In this document: piece by piece, positions 48,188 to 60,499 of the stretch
Layout of the letters: the number at the start of each line of letters is the position of its first letter
How positions within the stretch are numbered: the stretch's first letter is position 1
NCBI GenBank assembly: GCA_031769625.1
Contig: JAUIMM010000113.1
Span: 18,338,501 to 18,402,500 of the forward strand
From: Taudactylus pleione
Lineage: Eukaryota > Chordata > Amphibia > Anura > Myobatrachidae
Length of the DNA stretch: 64,000 nt
Direction: 5' to 3'
The notes under the pieces: generated by a model
The model's input: only the letters and a program-made list of their open reading frames with translations
What the model was told of the DNA's origin: nothing
Databases searched by the model: none
Position numbers and translations under genes: made by a program

Positions 48188-51100
48188 GTAAGTTTTTTTT
48201 TTCCTTTAACTTTTATTGAGCAGTTTGTGTTAAATTTAGGTCGGGTATTGATTATCTTTCCAGGCTGATCTTGCACAATCTTTGATATTTTGCTCTCTCT
48301 CACTCTCTCTCTCTCTCTCTGCTTGCTCGCTCAGAGCCTCACTTTGTTTCTTTCACATACACAGACACACACACGCACACACACACACATACACGTTCCC
48401 CATCTGCACAGATCCCAGCTAACTCCCCCTTTCCTTTCTTTCGTCCGAACTGACATACCAGGGAGCAGTCCACACTGATTACTGCTGGGTGTCCGCTTCT
48501 CTTTTCTTTCCTCTTTTCCCACTCCAGTTTTCCTTCCGTCGCAGCTTGGATTAGGCATCTCAACGCAGGGGGAAAAAAAACTGTCAGACAGCGAGAAGCC
48601 TGGCTGTCAAAAAAAAAAAAAAAACGGAAAAGCTCCACATCTCTCGGCCAGGGATGTCTGGAAGCTGCATTTCCCTTCTAAAGATAAATAAAAATTCTGA
48701 AGCGTGACTCTACCACCACATTTTCCTCCCAGTATGAACAATGATCTACATTTATTTCATGCAATTTCAGACTGCAGGTATGTGTTTTGCTCTAAGGGGC
48801 AAAAAAAAAAAAGTGCTAGTCCTGATGTGGATATCACCAACAAGTTATTATTCTTATTATCTTCTAAAAATGTCTTGCTAAAAAAAAAAAAAAAAAAAAA
48901 AAATAGCTTTCCCTTTTTTTTTCTTCTTTCCTCTTGGTTGTAATTTCTGCATAATGCTGTTAAGCTTTTCTACAAAGAAATATGCAGATCTGCTGTCTCT
49001 TTTTTTCCTCTGTCCATGGTACGGTCTGCTAGCTTTAGATGACCTAGCTGGGGGTGGCCGGCAAAGAAAGGCCGTGGGGGATGGTTTTTAGACTGTCTCC
49101 TGGAGCTTTCTTGTCCTGTGCTGGCTGTAGGCTTCAGGGGCAGGCATAACTCATCTCTCCACTCCCTGCTATCAGCCACAGTGGCTGTGCACACAATGAA
49201 GCGGACATAAAAGTCACTGGCTTCCCAACATAGCAGAGAAAAAAAAAAACTACAAGAAGAGGAAAAGAAAGCTAACAACGACTTGCATCAAAAAGTCGAG
49301 TCAATTTGAAATGCTCTTTATCACTAGAACACATTTGATACAGTTTATGATGAATAGAAAACACATTCCACATTAAGGCTCCTGTTTTCATCAGTATAAT
49401 TTGCCACTGCATACTCATTTTCTGCTCCTTTCTTTTTGCCCACTTGTTTCCCTTTCTCCAATTCCAATCTCCCTTAATCTGATTGTGAAACCAGCCTTGC
49501 AATCGGATGGAAGTTGGTAGTGTAGCAGACAAGCTTATTGTGTTACCTGCAAGTTGTGCAAAGGAAGGGGGGGAGTTTATCGGCTTCTGCCGGAGACAAG
49601 AGGAGTTAGAGAGGGCAGAGCAGTCGCCTCCATTCCTTATTAACCCTAGTGGGTCTTTCAGGGTTTTATCCATGTTTCTTTAAAATGAATAGGATAAAAT
49701 GATGAGGCTCACCCAAGGAAAAACAAAAGGGAGGGGGTCTTGATCTGCATAAAACAAAGCCAACTTCGTGTTGAAGATGGTGGCTAATATTTATCCAAAC
49801 AGGCTGCTGTGACGGAAGTCTGGTCATCCCGTTGTCTGACAGTTGCATTTCCTCTGCTTCATTCCATTTTCCTTTTTTTTTTTATTAACCCCTCGCCCTT
49901 TTTAATCAAAGCTCATGTAGATGGCAGGCAAAAGAGGTTATGCATTCTCTCCTCTTCCTATGGATTTTCAGTGGCTTGGTCCTTGTGAGCAATCAACGCT
50001 CAAGAGCCCAGAAAATATAATATTTGTGGCATTGTGGAAGTGGAGGCTGTGAAATATGCAGCCCAGTCTGTGGGGCTGCTGCTTAGATTGAGGTAGAGAC
50101 TTGGCTGCGATTGGGACACGACAGTGACATGGGCATCGATCGCTTCCATTGAAAGCAATGCAAAAACACAGCCTGGGTATGTAACACTCTCAGTGCCATC
50201 AGCACTTGTTCTACTTTCTGTTTACAGATGATTCTGACAGGAACCTACTGGGCTTTGGGTCAGGTTTTCCATATCTACATTCCTTTTTTTTTGCAGTCCA
50301 GACAGAGCTCTGACTTGGAAAGCTTTACAAATAGAAGATATATAAAATATGCATTTCAATTAAATTTTTTCTTCATATCTAGACAACACCATGAGGACCA
50401 TGGCAGCAAACTCACAGCATATAATAGTAATAGTAATGAAAGTAATATTAATAATAATGATATGCAAAAAAAATAATAATAATTTTTGTTTACTTTCTAT
50501 ATCATCGCTGCTTTACTCAGCAGGGGAGCAGAGACTATCTAACAGGACAAGACAGCTGTTTGAGCACTTGGGTTAACAACAATGGCCTCCAAAGCTTATT
50601 CTTTTTGAATTTCTTCTCAGTACCCATTTTTCTAGACTTAATGTGATTGGTAGACAAATCAGCTCATATTACAGTTGATTTGCCTTTATTTCAAATTGGT
50701 CTAGGATTTATAATCTCCAGTCGAAGCATATGCTAATGGTCTCCTTGTTTACGATAAGAAACGTAAATGTCAAGAAGGAAATAGACAAAAGTCATAAATC
50801 TGTAAAAACAAAAAAAAATTAAATATACTCCCAAGAAACAAAGAGAGGTCAGGTGGACCATCTGCAAAGCAGTCATGGTACCTGCTGTTGCCTTATGCAA
50901 TGTCACTGGTTAATTGTTCTTTTAAATTGAAGTTATCAATTAGGCAGAGCTCAAAATAAGGAGTGAGGACATCAGCTGATTGTAAGTGCAATTCCATTTC
51001 AGAATCTTGGCGAACAGTTACCCAATTACTGTAGGTAGCTTTGGTAGCTAGCTGTTTTGAAAAATAAAAATGCTTTGCCAGCAACTTTAGCATAAGGGTG

Positions 51101-53069
51101 TTGTGGAATCACATTAATATAGAAGAATTTACTGCTGCAATCCACAAGCCTAAATTTACACAATGAAATTTGATTATCTCTAATAACAATATTAGATCTT
51201 GTAGTGGATGGATGAGAATTGAGGTGGTTTTGTTGATTGCAAGGGTTTAATGTTGCATTTCAGAATCTGATGTGGTTTAGACTCCCTTCCATTAACAGGA
51301 AAACCCCTGAGGTTTTACAATTATTTCTTAAAGATAATACATTTAAGATTGCATTGGTAGGCTGAAGAAATGTCATAAAGGCAAGAAGGGAAGCCCGTAA
51401 TAACTCTGGAGATTCAGACATGTTCAGCAGTTAAATTGGCTCTGACTTCACCAAGGGTCGACAATGTGTCATTTCCATGAAGCCAAATTGCCCTCTGCCT
51501 ATATGATATTAATGTGCAAATCAATATTTCAGGGATTAAATTTCCCTTCTTCATTTTTTATGGTTTCTACCTCAATAAGTCTCAAGTCTATTAGAAGAGG
51601 TTGGATGATTTAAAATCTTACACTGCGGAATGACTTGTTGTAGCCTTGTTGCACAGACTGATTTTGGATTTTGATTGGAAAAAAAAAATAAAGAAGGACC
51701 ATATCGGAGTGGAGCGAAGGCAAACGCCATATCACAGACTTCTCGTCTTGTAAGGAATGAATGGATATTGGAAATATAATACACTTGTTTACATAATATA
51801 TCTTCATTCTGCGGCTTTAAAAATATGGTGTTAATCACCTATTGATTTATTTCAAAATCAATTGAAGCACCCTTCCTAGCTGTGATTTCTTCAGCAGTCG
51901 TGGCTGGTGTGCTTAATTTTATTAAATAGCATCCACTCCTGTATCCAGTTCAAGGAATACAGAAGCTCTGGTTTTCTGCTGAGAATGAAAGCAGTACGGA
52001 GGTTAGATAATCATATCCTGAATGGACTGATCGATTTGCCACTAGTGACAGGCCAAAGCATTAAACTAGCAGTAGTGAGCCATGTTTACACTACATTCCT
52101 GTCGGTTTCCTGGTGATAGGCCCATACCATGTTGCTACTGTAGTTACTACGCTTCTGTTCTACAATGTTTTTTTTTCTCAAAATATTTAATTGTTTCCTA
52201 ATAACAACCCCTTCTTTATAATACAAAGGGGAAATATAACTATCTATTGCTAAATTGAAAAAAAAAATATATATATACCTGTGTGTGTGTGTATATATAT
52301 ATTATATATATATATTATATTATATTGAAGACATTGGTTCAGTTTGTAACCTGTGTCTGCCACCCAATCTAGCAAAGGCCTTCTACCTATCATTTGCTGT
52401 TGTTTTATAGTCTTAAACCAGCTGGACTAAGTTCCGCACAGCTGCATGAATTTCATATGTGATAGAACATTTTTTCCATTCAGTGTGAAATGTTCCTTCC
52501 GAAAACCGTACTGCAGACTCGCTTAATTTAGTCTGGTAAAAGAAATGCCCACGAAAAAGGACAAAAGGAGCTTTAATCTCAAGAAGCTGTTTGTTTTTCT
52601 TAAAGATTCCTGTCTATTTCGGTTTGAAACATACTGTTTATTCAGAAGATGAATCTGAGGTGTGACATTAGAATAATATAGGAATTTATTTTCTCTTCTT
52701 CTGGCTGAGCTGTTCTAGATCATTTGCAGAACCACTTTTTATGCATGTCAAAACACTCAGTTAATCTATTCTTATTTACAATTAATCTCAATAAAATTAA
52801 TCTTAACTCTGCTTTATTCAGTGGTTTAAAATATCTAATTATATTCAATTAACTGCTGTCATAGTAATTAACATTGCTTAATTGCCTCTGCATATATTTA
52901 GGCAAAGATCATTAGTTACTGCATGCTCTTTTTATCCACACTTTTCATGTTTGCTCAGTTATGGGTTTCAGTCAAAGTGACGAGCCCAATTATTATTTTG
53001 GTTGTTTAAAGTAATTGAGATAGATAGATTAAATAGATAGATAGATTTGTGCCAATCAATTTACATATT
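48188..53069. other. repeat-poor noncoding stretch, intron-like
   Basis: After the candidate donor the sequence holds a CT run (48295-48320), a CA run (48357-48391) and long A or T homopolymers (48610-48625, 48883-48902). It is then mostly single-copy-looking AT-rich DNA with few transposons to 53 kb. This pattern fits an intron of a regulatory gene. No exon is supported. Confidence 0.4.
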
Positions 53070-53515
53070 GCCTGGTTTATATACTATATTATACATAGTC
53101 TTATTTTTATACTATACATCCACAATGTATACTATACATAATCTGATTTATATACTATATGTGTACTACACATACTGTACTCTGGTTTATATACTATATA
53201 TATAGTCTTGTTTACATGGTATATATTTACTACATATAAAATACAAAATCTAGTTTACTTTATATACATATAATCATAGCCTGGTTTATACAGTATACTA
53301 TATTATGCATAGTCTTATTTATATACTATACAATTACTACATATACAGTACTATACAATAGATAATCTGGTTTACATACTCTAAATATACTATGCTATAT
53401 GTAATCTAGTCTTGTTTATATACTATTCTATATTATTTATATACTATAGATAATCTGATTTACATACTATAAATATACTATACACAGTCTTGTTTATATA
53501 CTATACATTTATTGT
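53070..53515 (+). repeat. diverged AT-rich tandem repeat
   Basis: TGGTTTATATACTATA-type words recur about every 40-70 bp (for example near 53075, 53164, 53282, 53367, 53415 and 53490), alternating with AGTCTTGTTTATATACTATA. Units are degenerate and of variable length. Confidence 0.7.
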
Positions 53516-56500
53516 GCTTCATGCGTGTGTCAGTATGTATCTCGCTATACACTCGGTATAGGTGCACAGGCTCCATTCAGTTTGTTGACAGATATATGAG
53601 AGGCCAGGTTGATCTTAGTGTTTACAGAAGAAGAGCCTTTCTGTGCCTGCCATGGGGCTGCACCCACAATCAGAGCTCCCTGTTCCAGGCCTTTCAGAGG
53701 GTTAAGGACTTGGCCATCGTTCAAAGAGTAAAGTGCTCAGAGAAGGTGCATGTACAAGTTTCATGGAATTAGTGCTTAATTATATTAACATATGCAAATT
53801 GTCAACTTCAGAGGCTCGTTGAGCTGGCAAAGATCAGGCAAGCACTATTGCTGCATTGTTCTGCAATCATAATGGATTTCAAGTTGGATTGTGGAAACAT
53901 ATCTAGCTATCTAATTTAACTCATACCATGGCAAAATTTCATTAGTAGCCATGGAGACTGGTTTAATTGTGTTGACTAATGTTCTGGGTTGCAGAATGTC
54001 CTAAGAAGAAAATGTTGTTTGCCTAATCCACCTCACAATGACACTTGTTTGTACATGTTTCCCTTGTGAGGGAATTTGCATATGCAAATAAATAGTGGCT
54101 CTGCCCCATTTGTCATGGCTGTTCATTGCCCATGAAGAGGACATTGTTACAAGGCTGTTACTGAGTTTTCCAAACCAGTGTAGTGTCAACCAGCCCAGCC
54201 ACATTCTTTCATAATTTGTCTCTGATTAATAGACCCGAATGAGGCTTATTCTGTTTCGGGCCCCAGCAAACGGAAGGTCATTTCTGAGACTGAAAAGACG
54301 TCCCCTCAGCAGCTGAAGGGTTTTTTTTTTTTTTACATCCTTTTTGCTTTTGATAAAACATTCATATTCAGGGAAAGGGGACTCTTGCTCTCACTAATAC
54401 TTTACGTAATAATCTTTAGCTTCCTACTGCAGAAATTAGAAAAAATAGGAGCTTCTGCTATCTGAATATTAATCCTGTTTTTTGACAGGAAGGTAAACTG
54501 ATATAATTACTTTTCTGTTGAAGGAATGATGGTTTATACAAGTGTGAAAGCATCGGAAAAGGATTAGCATTTTTTTGCATAATGAAAAGCTCGGCTGAAT
54601 AGGGCCACTGAATGCTTGACTGAATGACCAAGATGAAAGCAAGATTAAACTGCGAGACCCCCTATTTTTTTATTCTTTATTCTCCTGCCTAGCTCTCCTT
54701 AAACTTATTTGTCCAAGACATCGGAAAACAAGTAGAAGCTCAGATTTCAGCAACTTTATAGATGTCTTCAGCTTTCACCATCACGTGAAGCAAAACATGT
54801 GATAGAAATCGGTAGAAGAAATGGGACAAGCAGGTCTGTATGTAGTAGTAAGACAATAATAATAACATAGAGCCACCGCCAATCAACCACCACTATCCTA
54901 ATTATTTGCAAATTTATATTTTCTTAGCTTTTTTTAACAAAATGTCACTTTAATAAAAGAAAAAACAAACATTTTACATAACTATACATGCTTATCCTTA
55001 TAGTAACTGTATACTGAGGGCATGCAAAGTTTGCAGTTTCTCATTACTCACAAAACATACTGTATAAACAACGTACTCATTTTTGTACTTGAGTGTTCAC
55101 TGAAACTTATTAAATATGTTTTCGCTGTATATCATATTCACTGTGTTCCTTTTTTTTGTTAGGAACATGATTTAGATTTAGATGGCGTTTTGATATTTTT
55201 CCTACTAAGTCAGATCTATGCTGTAGCAGGCTAGCTGTTGACAGTGTGATCAGTACTTCTAATTATGTGCTCTCAACAGTAATTAGAGCAGTTAAAATAC
55301 CCTAAGTGTCGAGACACTGTTGAAGGTGGGAACTGGTCCTTTTTGCACATCTGTAAATTAAATACAGTGAGGATAATTATTTATGTGTATGTACATTAAG
55401 CACCCTCTCTTTTCCTAGTGTCAAGTCACCATAATTATCAATTTAGTACCAACGAAAGACAAGTGTTGGCAGAATCTGGCAGATGCTGACCTGATTTGTT
55501 TATTGCTAACTCCCAGAAGTTGCCTAACATATGCTGTCAGTTCACTGGGGGCTTGGAGTCTGGCGCGTTATAAACAAATGCAGTCGTCGCTGCTTTTTAG
55601 GAACACTGTATCGCTGGTAGCATTTTTGTGAGTGTTTTTGTTTTACATTGCCTGTTGATCCTACTTAGTCAGCGTGCTACCAAAAGTTAAGGGTATGTTG
55701 CTACTTTACTTTGGTGGTTTATCAGTCCGTTTTTCAGACAATGCAATAATTGATATGAAATAGATGTTTACTATGCTTTAAATGGATGCCCGCAGATATT
55801 ATAATTATTATTATTTTTGCAATGAGTGCATGTCCTTGTGTTTTTGTGCCAGCTTCTATATATAGATTTTGTGTTACTAGGTCATTCCTAATGGCAGATC
55901 TGGAGGCCACATCTGTAGAATTGTTCCTTCTTCTGTTACTTCTTATTACAAGTGGAAAACAAACTTTCTGGGCGAGCTGAAGAATGCTCTTGCAAGCGCT
56001 GGATTTCTTTAAGGAAAATATACCTTCTTTTATTTAAAAAAAATAAAAAATCTCATTTCTGTTTTAAAACATGGTTAAGCAAGCAGCATGTGTTGTCACT
56101 GGCAGTTCTCCAACCGCTGGAGAATTGGATAACACATGGGCTAATGGTAGCTTATGTACTGTCTGCATTCTTACTGAGTGGGCAGAAGCCCAGAGCATAG
56201 TACAGTTTTAGACTGTGCAGCAGTGTGCAAAAATATGACATGGCTTTCTTAGGATGTACTAGCACTGGAACCGTGGCTGCTAATCTTTTCTGGAATCTCA
56301 ATGCATTTAAAGCCCTCTAGACTTAAAACAGTTAAATGCTTTCAATTCCAGGCAGGAAGCTATAGGAGTATCTCAATAGTAGCATAATGATATTGCCAGG
56401 GTTTCCTTTATCACGCTTTGCAATGTTAGAAGATAATATTGATGGTATATCAGAGTTTTGCTATTAATTGCAGTGTCATGATTTGGGGAAATCAGTATTG

Positions 56501-56675
56501 GCATAAGTGAGGCCTAATTTCTAGTGTGCAAAACTTTACAGTATAGGATAATTGGATATTAAACACTCATGCATTTATATATGCTGCTGATTTGGAGTAT
56601 CAGCCTGCTGTAAATATCTGGGCTACGTATCAGAATAAAAGGACAGAGCTTTATCAGGTGGAGTGAAGGCTAAGA
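53516..56675. other. repeat-poor noncoding stretch, regulatory-like
   Basis: No gene is recognised. The part 53760-54330 is unusually free of repeats and has dense homeodomain/POU-like words (TAATTA, ATGCAAAT, CAATCA), including the palindrome listed separately. Conservation cannot be measured here. Confidence 0.4.
54074..54089. promoter_or_regulatory. double-octamer palindrome
   Basis: ATTTGCATATGCAAAT is a perfect 16-bp palindrome made of two octamer motifs (ATTTGCAT and ATGCAAAT) sharing the centre. Octamers bind POU factors, and palindromic arrangements can bind POU dimers. That it is used here is inference. Confidence 0.5.
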
Positions 56676-56993
56676 CTGGCTACACACTTGTATGACCGGC
56701 AATCGTGCTGATGGAGGGGGCGATTTCTCTGCCCCGCTAAAAAGGAGATTGCCAGTACACACTTAAAAGAGTTAATGAACTATGGAATGATCACTAATCC
56801 GTCCTTCTTTAATATGTACAGCCTTACATGCGATATCGTGTGATTGGCCGTGCAGCATGGCCAATCACATGACATCGCATGTGACAAGCAGGAGCACGCA
56901 GTCAGGCATACACACTGCACAATATGCCCGATTTGTCGTTCCGATTTGCCCAAATTGGCCAAATCGGACTGATATTGTGCAGGTGTGTAGCCA
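56676..56993. mobile_element. MITE with stacked palindromes
   Basis: TGGCTACACACTTG at the left is mirrored as TGGCTACACACCTG at the right. Inside, TGTGATTGGCC (56839-56849) pairs perfectly with GGCCAATCACA (56859-56869), and just outside it ACATGCGAT pairs with ATCGCATGT. It is related by terminal core to the elements at 30080 and 35198. Confidence 0.75.
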
Positions 56994-57237
56994 CCATAAC
57001 TGACACAGTTGTATCTACAGTTTCCATGAGCTTGCACTGTATTAAAGTCAGCCTTGTATATAATATTATTCTCTTGTGAGTGATGCCCATAACTTCTGCT
57101 GGATAGCTGATGATAATTTACTAGTGTATGCATCTTCACTATTTCTGTACACCTTTATTATTGTTCTAAGTGCTGTACTTACCTCTAATGTTATAACACA
57201 AAAGAGATTCTATAACATGATCAATACGGTATGTTAC

Positions 57238-57645
57238 CCATACTTGCCTACTTTTGAAAAAGCATTTCAGGGAGATTGTGAAAGCAACACCTATGAGCGC
57301 GCATTAAAGTGGGCGTGTACTGCTACATCTGAGAGGCGTGTCATAAAATTGACTATGCAAATGACCCAAAAGCAGTTAGTAAGATCTACCTGTTGATGGA
57401 AACACACTGATACTTTATAGAAAATGCATGTAGCCATAGGGATCGTTGTGCTTTATAAACAATTCTGGCAAATTATACTTATCATCCCATTTGAATGTAT
57501 GTATCTCTGGGGATTTTTTTTATATAACAGCTTCATAATGGGGGTAAGGTGCAATCAGGGAGACTGTTAGACTCTTCAGGGAGACAGGGAGATTACTGCT
57601 ATTTCAGGGAGTCTCCCTGACAATGAGCGAGAGTTGGCAAGTATG
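57238..57645. mobile_element. CATACTTGCC-ended DNA element
   Basis: CATACTTGCC at the left (57239) is exactly mirrored by GGCAAGTATG (57636-57645). ATGTTAC is directly repeated outside both ends (57231-57237 and 57646-57652), a 7-bp or nearly 8-bp target duplication that suggests hAT. The interior has CAGGGAGACTGTTAGACTC and AGGGAGTCTCCCTGA. Related to the fragment at 21462-21570. Confidence 0.8.
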
Positions 57646-57652
57646 ATGTTAC

Positions 57653-58343
57653 TGTAAGTAATTCCTGTATTGTTCAAGAACTATACCCAAAGGGTTGTAC
57701 TGTATATATTCGGTAACACTGCTGGGGAGTGCCAGTGTTTTCATGTAAATCCAGATAAATAAGATACATGTACATGGTGCGTTAGATCACATTCATGTTG
57801 TGTATCAGTAATTTTTGCTAGGCAGTCATTCAGCCTGCCTGTGAGTTGGCTGTAACTGAGATCAGGCAGCCTGCCTGTATATTCCATATGTGTCAAGATT
57901 GACATGGCTGATCTGGTAAGCCTAAGCATTGCACAGCTCACTAGTATTGACTAATGCACATTAATTATTCTGATTAATACATCATCCACACAAAGCTTTC
58001 CCAGCACTAGTAGAACTGTACACATGGCATAGTGGAGGCCTGTTGCAACATGTCAGACGAATATAAAAGTGTTGTACAAATCTTTTTTCTTAATTATACA
58101 TGCTAAGTGGATTAGATATTGCATTTCCTTGGCTTCATGCTAATCTGCCTCTGCAAGGATAGGGTGAGCAGTTCATTCTGTCTGCACAGACTAAGAATCT
58201 GGTACGATTAAGGCAAAACATTATTCAAATTCTGTTTTTATGTTGTGGTGAACGACACATAGAGGAATCTCAATATAAAAATTATGTATCATGGGATTAT
58301 ATCGAATATAGGCAGACTAGTGTGAAATCACTGCAGATAGCCC
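57653..58343. other. noncoding stretch, no gene recognised
   Basis: The CAGCCTGCCTGTGAGTTGGC and CAGGCAGCCTGCCTGTATAT words near 57831 and 57863 are a small local duplication. Nothing else stands out. Confidence 0.45.
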
Positions 58344-58518
58344 TGGGGCTTATTTACTAACAAAGAGCAAAAGTGCAAATATGCAATAGCTCAGAGAAAC
58401 CAATCAGCAGTGAGCTGTGATTGATCTTCTGTGGGTCATTCAGTGAAAGCAAATATCTGATTGGTTGCTGGATACTATGGGTCACTATACATTTGAATTT
58501 TGTTAGTAAATATTTTCC
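58344..58518. mobile_element. 175-bp MITE
   Basis: TATTTACTAACAAA near the left edge is mirrored exactly near the right edge (TTTGTTAGTAAATA). Interior mirrored words CAACCAATCAG and ACCAATCAGCAG also occur. Ends GGGGCT and GGAAAA differ, so the outermost bases are uncertain. Confidence 0.7.
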
Positions 58519-60499
58519 AAAGTGCTGTTTGGTTTCTGCTGGACTGATGGTCTTGCAAGCCACAGAAGAAAGTTCAGAACTTAAGCGCCAAACTGTTATA
58601 TATAAAGCAAGTTTTATATTTTCTGGTTTTGATGACAGGAATCTCTTCTTATATAAGAAGTACCATTGTTGTTGCTTGTGACTATCTTACACCACAATAG
58701 AATGTATGGCATGATGTTGGCCACGTCAGGTAAAAGCCTGTCCTTTAGTACAGTAGCTGTAGCTTTGGGTTGGAGTTTGTGAATGTGGCTCCTCATTTAC
58801 TTAGATGTTAACAAGTATTTCAAAAGGCCAAGATCACTACTTGAACCTCCCTAATAGCGTGAATAGAATGAAAACAAAACACAACAGCCAAGAAAAATGA
58901 ATCATTACCCTTTCCCTTATTACTGCAATGCTATACTATATATCCAGCGGGTGATTTTACACGCATTTATATGTAGTGACCTGTCTAACAATAAACCTTT
59001 TATGTGTACCAGGGTGGAAACAGGCAAGCTGGCCATTCGCGCCTACTAAGTACAGTTTATAGTGGCACTAATTAACCACAAGAAACAGATAACAGGGCAC
59101 TTGATGCACTAATGAGTTTAACATTTACGAGTCTAGTTTACAAAGCTTTATCACACCTCTTTTAGCCTCCTGTAGATAACACCTTAGAACGGTGAGGCCA
59201 ATAGAAGCAAATGGACTAGTCTCTGACCCTCAGCCATAATCAGGTGATAAAGATTTAACGTTTGCAAGTAGTCACTGTTCATAGAAGCTTTTTTAAGTGT
59301 CCACTGTTGACAAGGACATTGTAGCCAGCACTTAAAGTGGATCATCTCTAATTTATTCATAAACCTCACAAAGGCACTTGGCTTTGTTCTTCCTCTGGCA
59401 TGAGAAGGAGGTGGGCTCATGATAATAAGAACAGAAATCGGAAGCTTCTTGCTGAGCCAAAAAGTGAATACTACTCTAACTCAAAGCAAATGACCTCCAT
59501 TTCCAAGGTCCATTGTTTTATAGTTGGCTGCTTGGTTCTGTGGCTTGAGACAAATGGGAGGTAGAGGCTTCAACTGGTAATGACTCTGTTATATTTTCAT
59601 GTGGAACCAGTAGGTTCTAAGTGTCTGCAATCTTCAGGACTATGCGATTATTCAAAAACTTTAAAAAAAACAGGAACAAATAAAAATCCACAAAATAATT
59701 ATATAATAATATTAAAGAAGCTGTCACAACAGTTTTTGTTTTGTTTTGAACGTTCATGCCATCCAACCAAGATGGTGGGTTAACTCTACAAATATTAATT
59801 GGTCATTTGAAACTGGTAACAAATTATTGCTGCAACACCGATTTTCTGTTCCTATGTACAGCCCTACGTAGCCCTTGCGGTGCCATATGGATAAAAGATA
59901 ATAATAACTGTACATCCAACAGCACATGTAACTTTGGCAAAAAAAGCGTCCCCCCATAGGACCTATGGGGGCTGCTTTTGCGACCGAACATTGGGGATCT
60001 CCGATATCTGCTGCCGTGCCCTGTACATACATTCGGAGAATACTTCATATTTAGTGAACACCACAAAAATTATATCCCGCTAATTGTAATTGATAACTAG
60101 GCCCCTCAAAGAGAAAAGCTACATTTGGAGATAGACTTAATGATATCTCTTAGATAAAGCTCAATCTGATCACAGCCATCGGCTCATTTGTAAAGGCTAG
60201 ATGTCAGAACCAGTGAATGTATGACGGTTGAAGGGGCAGAGGGGCTTTTGGGAGACACTTTTGTGCTGGGAGTGGGCCATGACTTAAATACAGCTCTAGG
60301 GAAATACTGGGATTAACCAACTCTTTGCTCAAATCCCTAGCATAACAGTATTAGTTGGGAAAATCAGGTTTGTTAGGAAGGGCAGAAAATAAAATCTGTA
60401 AAATAGCTGTAGGCAACAGCCCAATAACTATGCAAAGCAGTGAGCCATTTTATGAAAATAATTTTCACTGATGTTATCTTGCATACATTAAACAGAGAG
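58519..60499. other. noncoding stretch with one hairpin
   Basis: No gene is recognised. CCCCCATAGG (59951-59960) pairs perfectly with CCTATGGGGG (59962-59971) around one base, with AAAAGC/GCTTTT partly extending the stem (59942-59978). It may be the core of a short foldback element. Confidence 0.55.
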
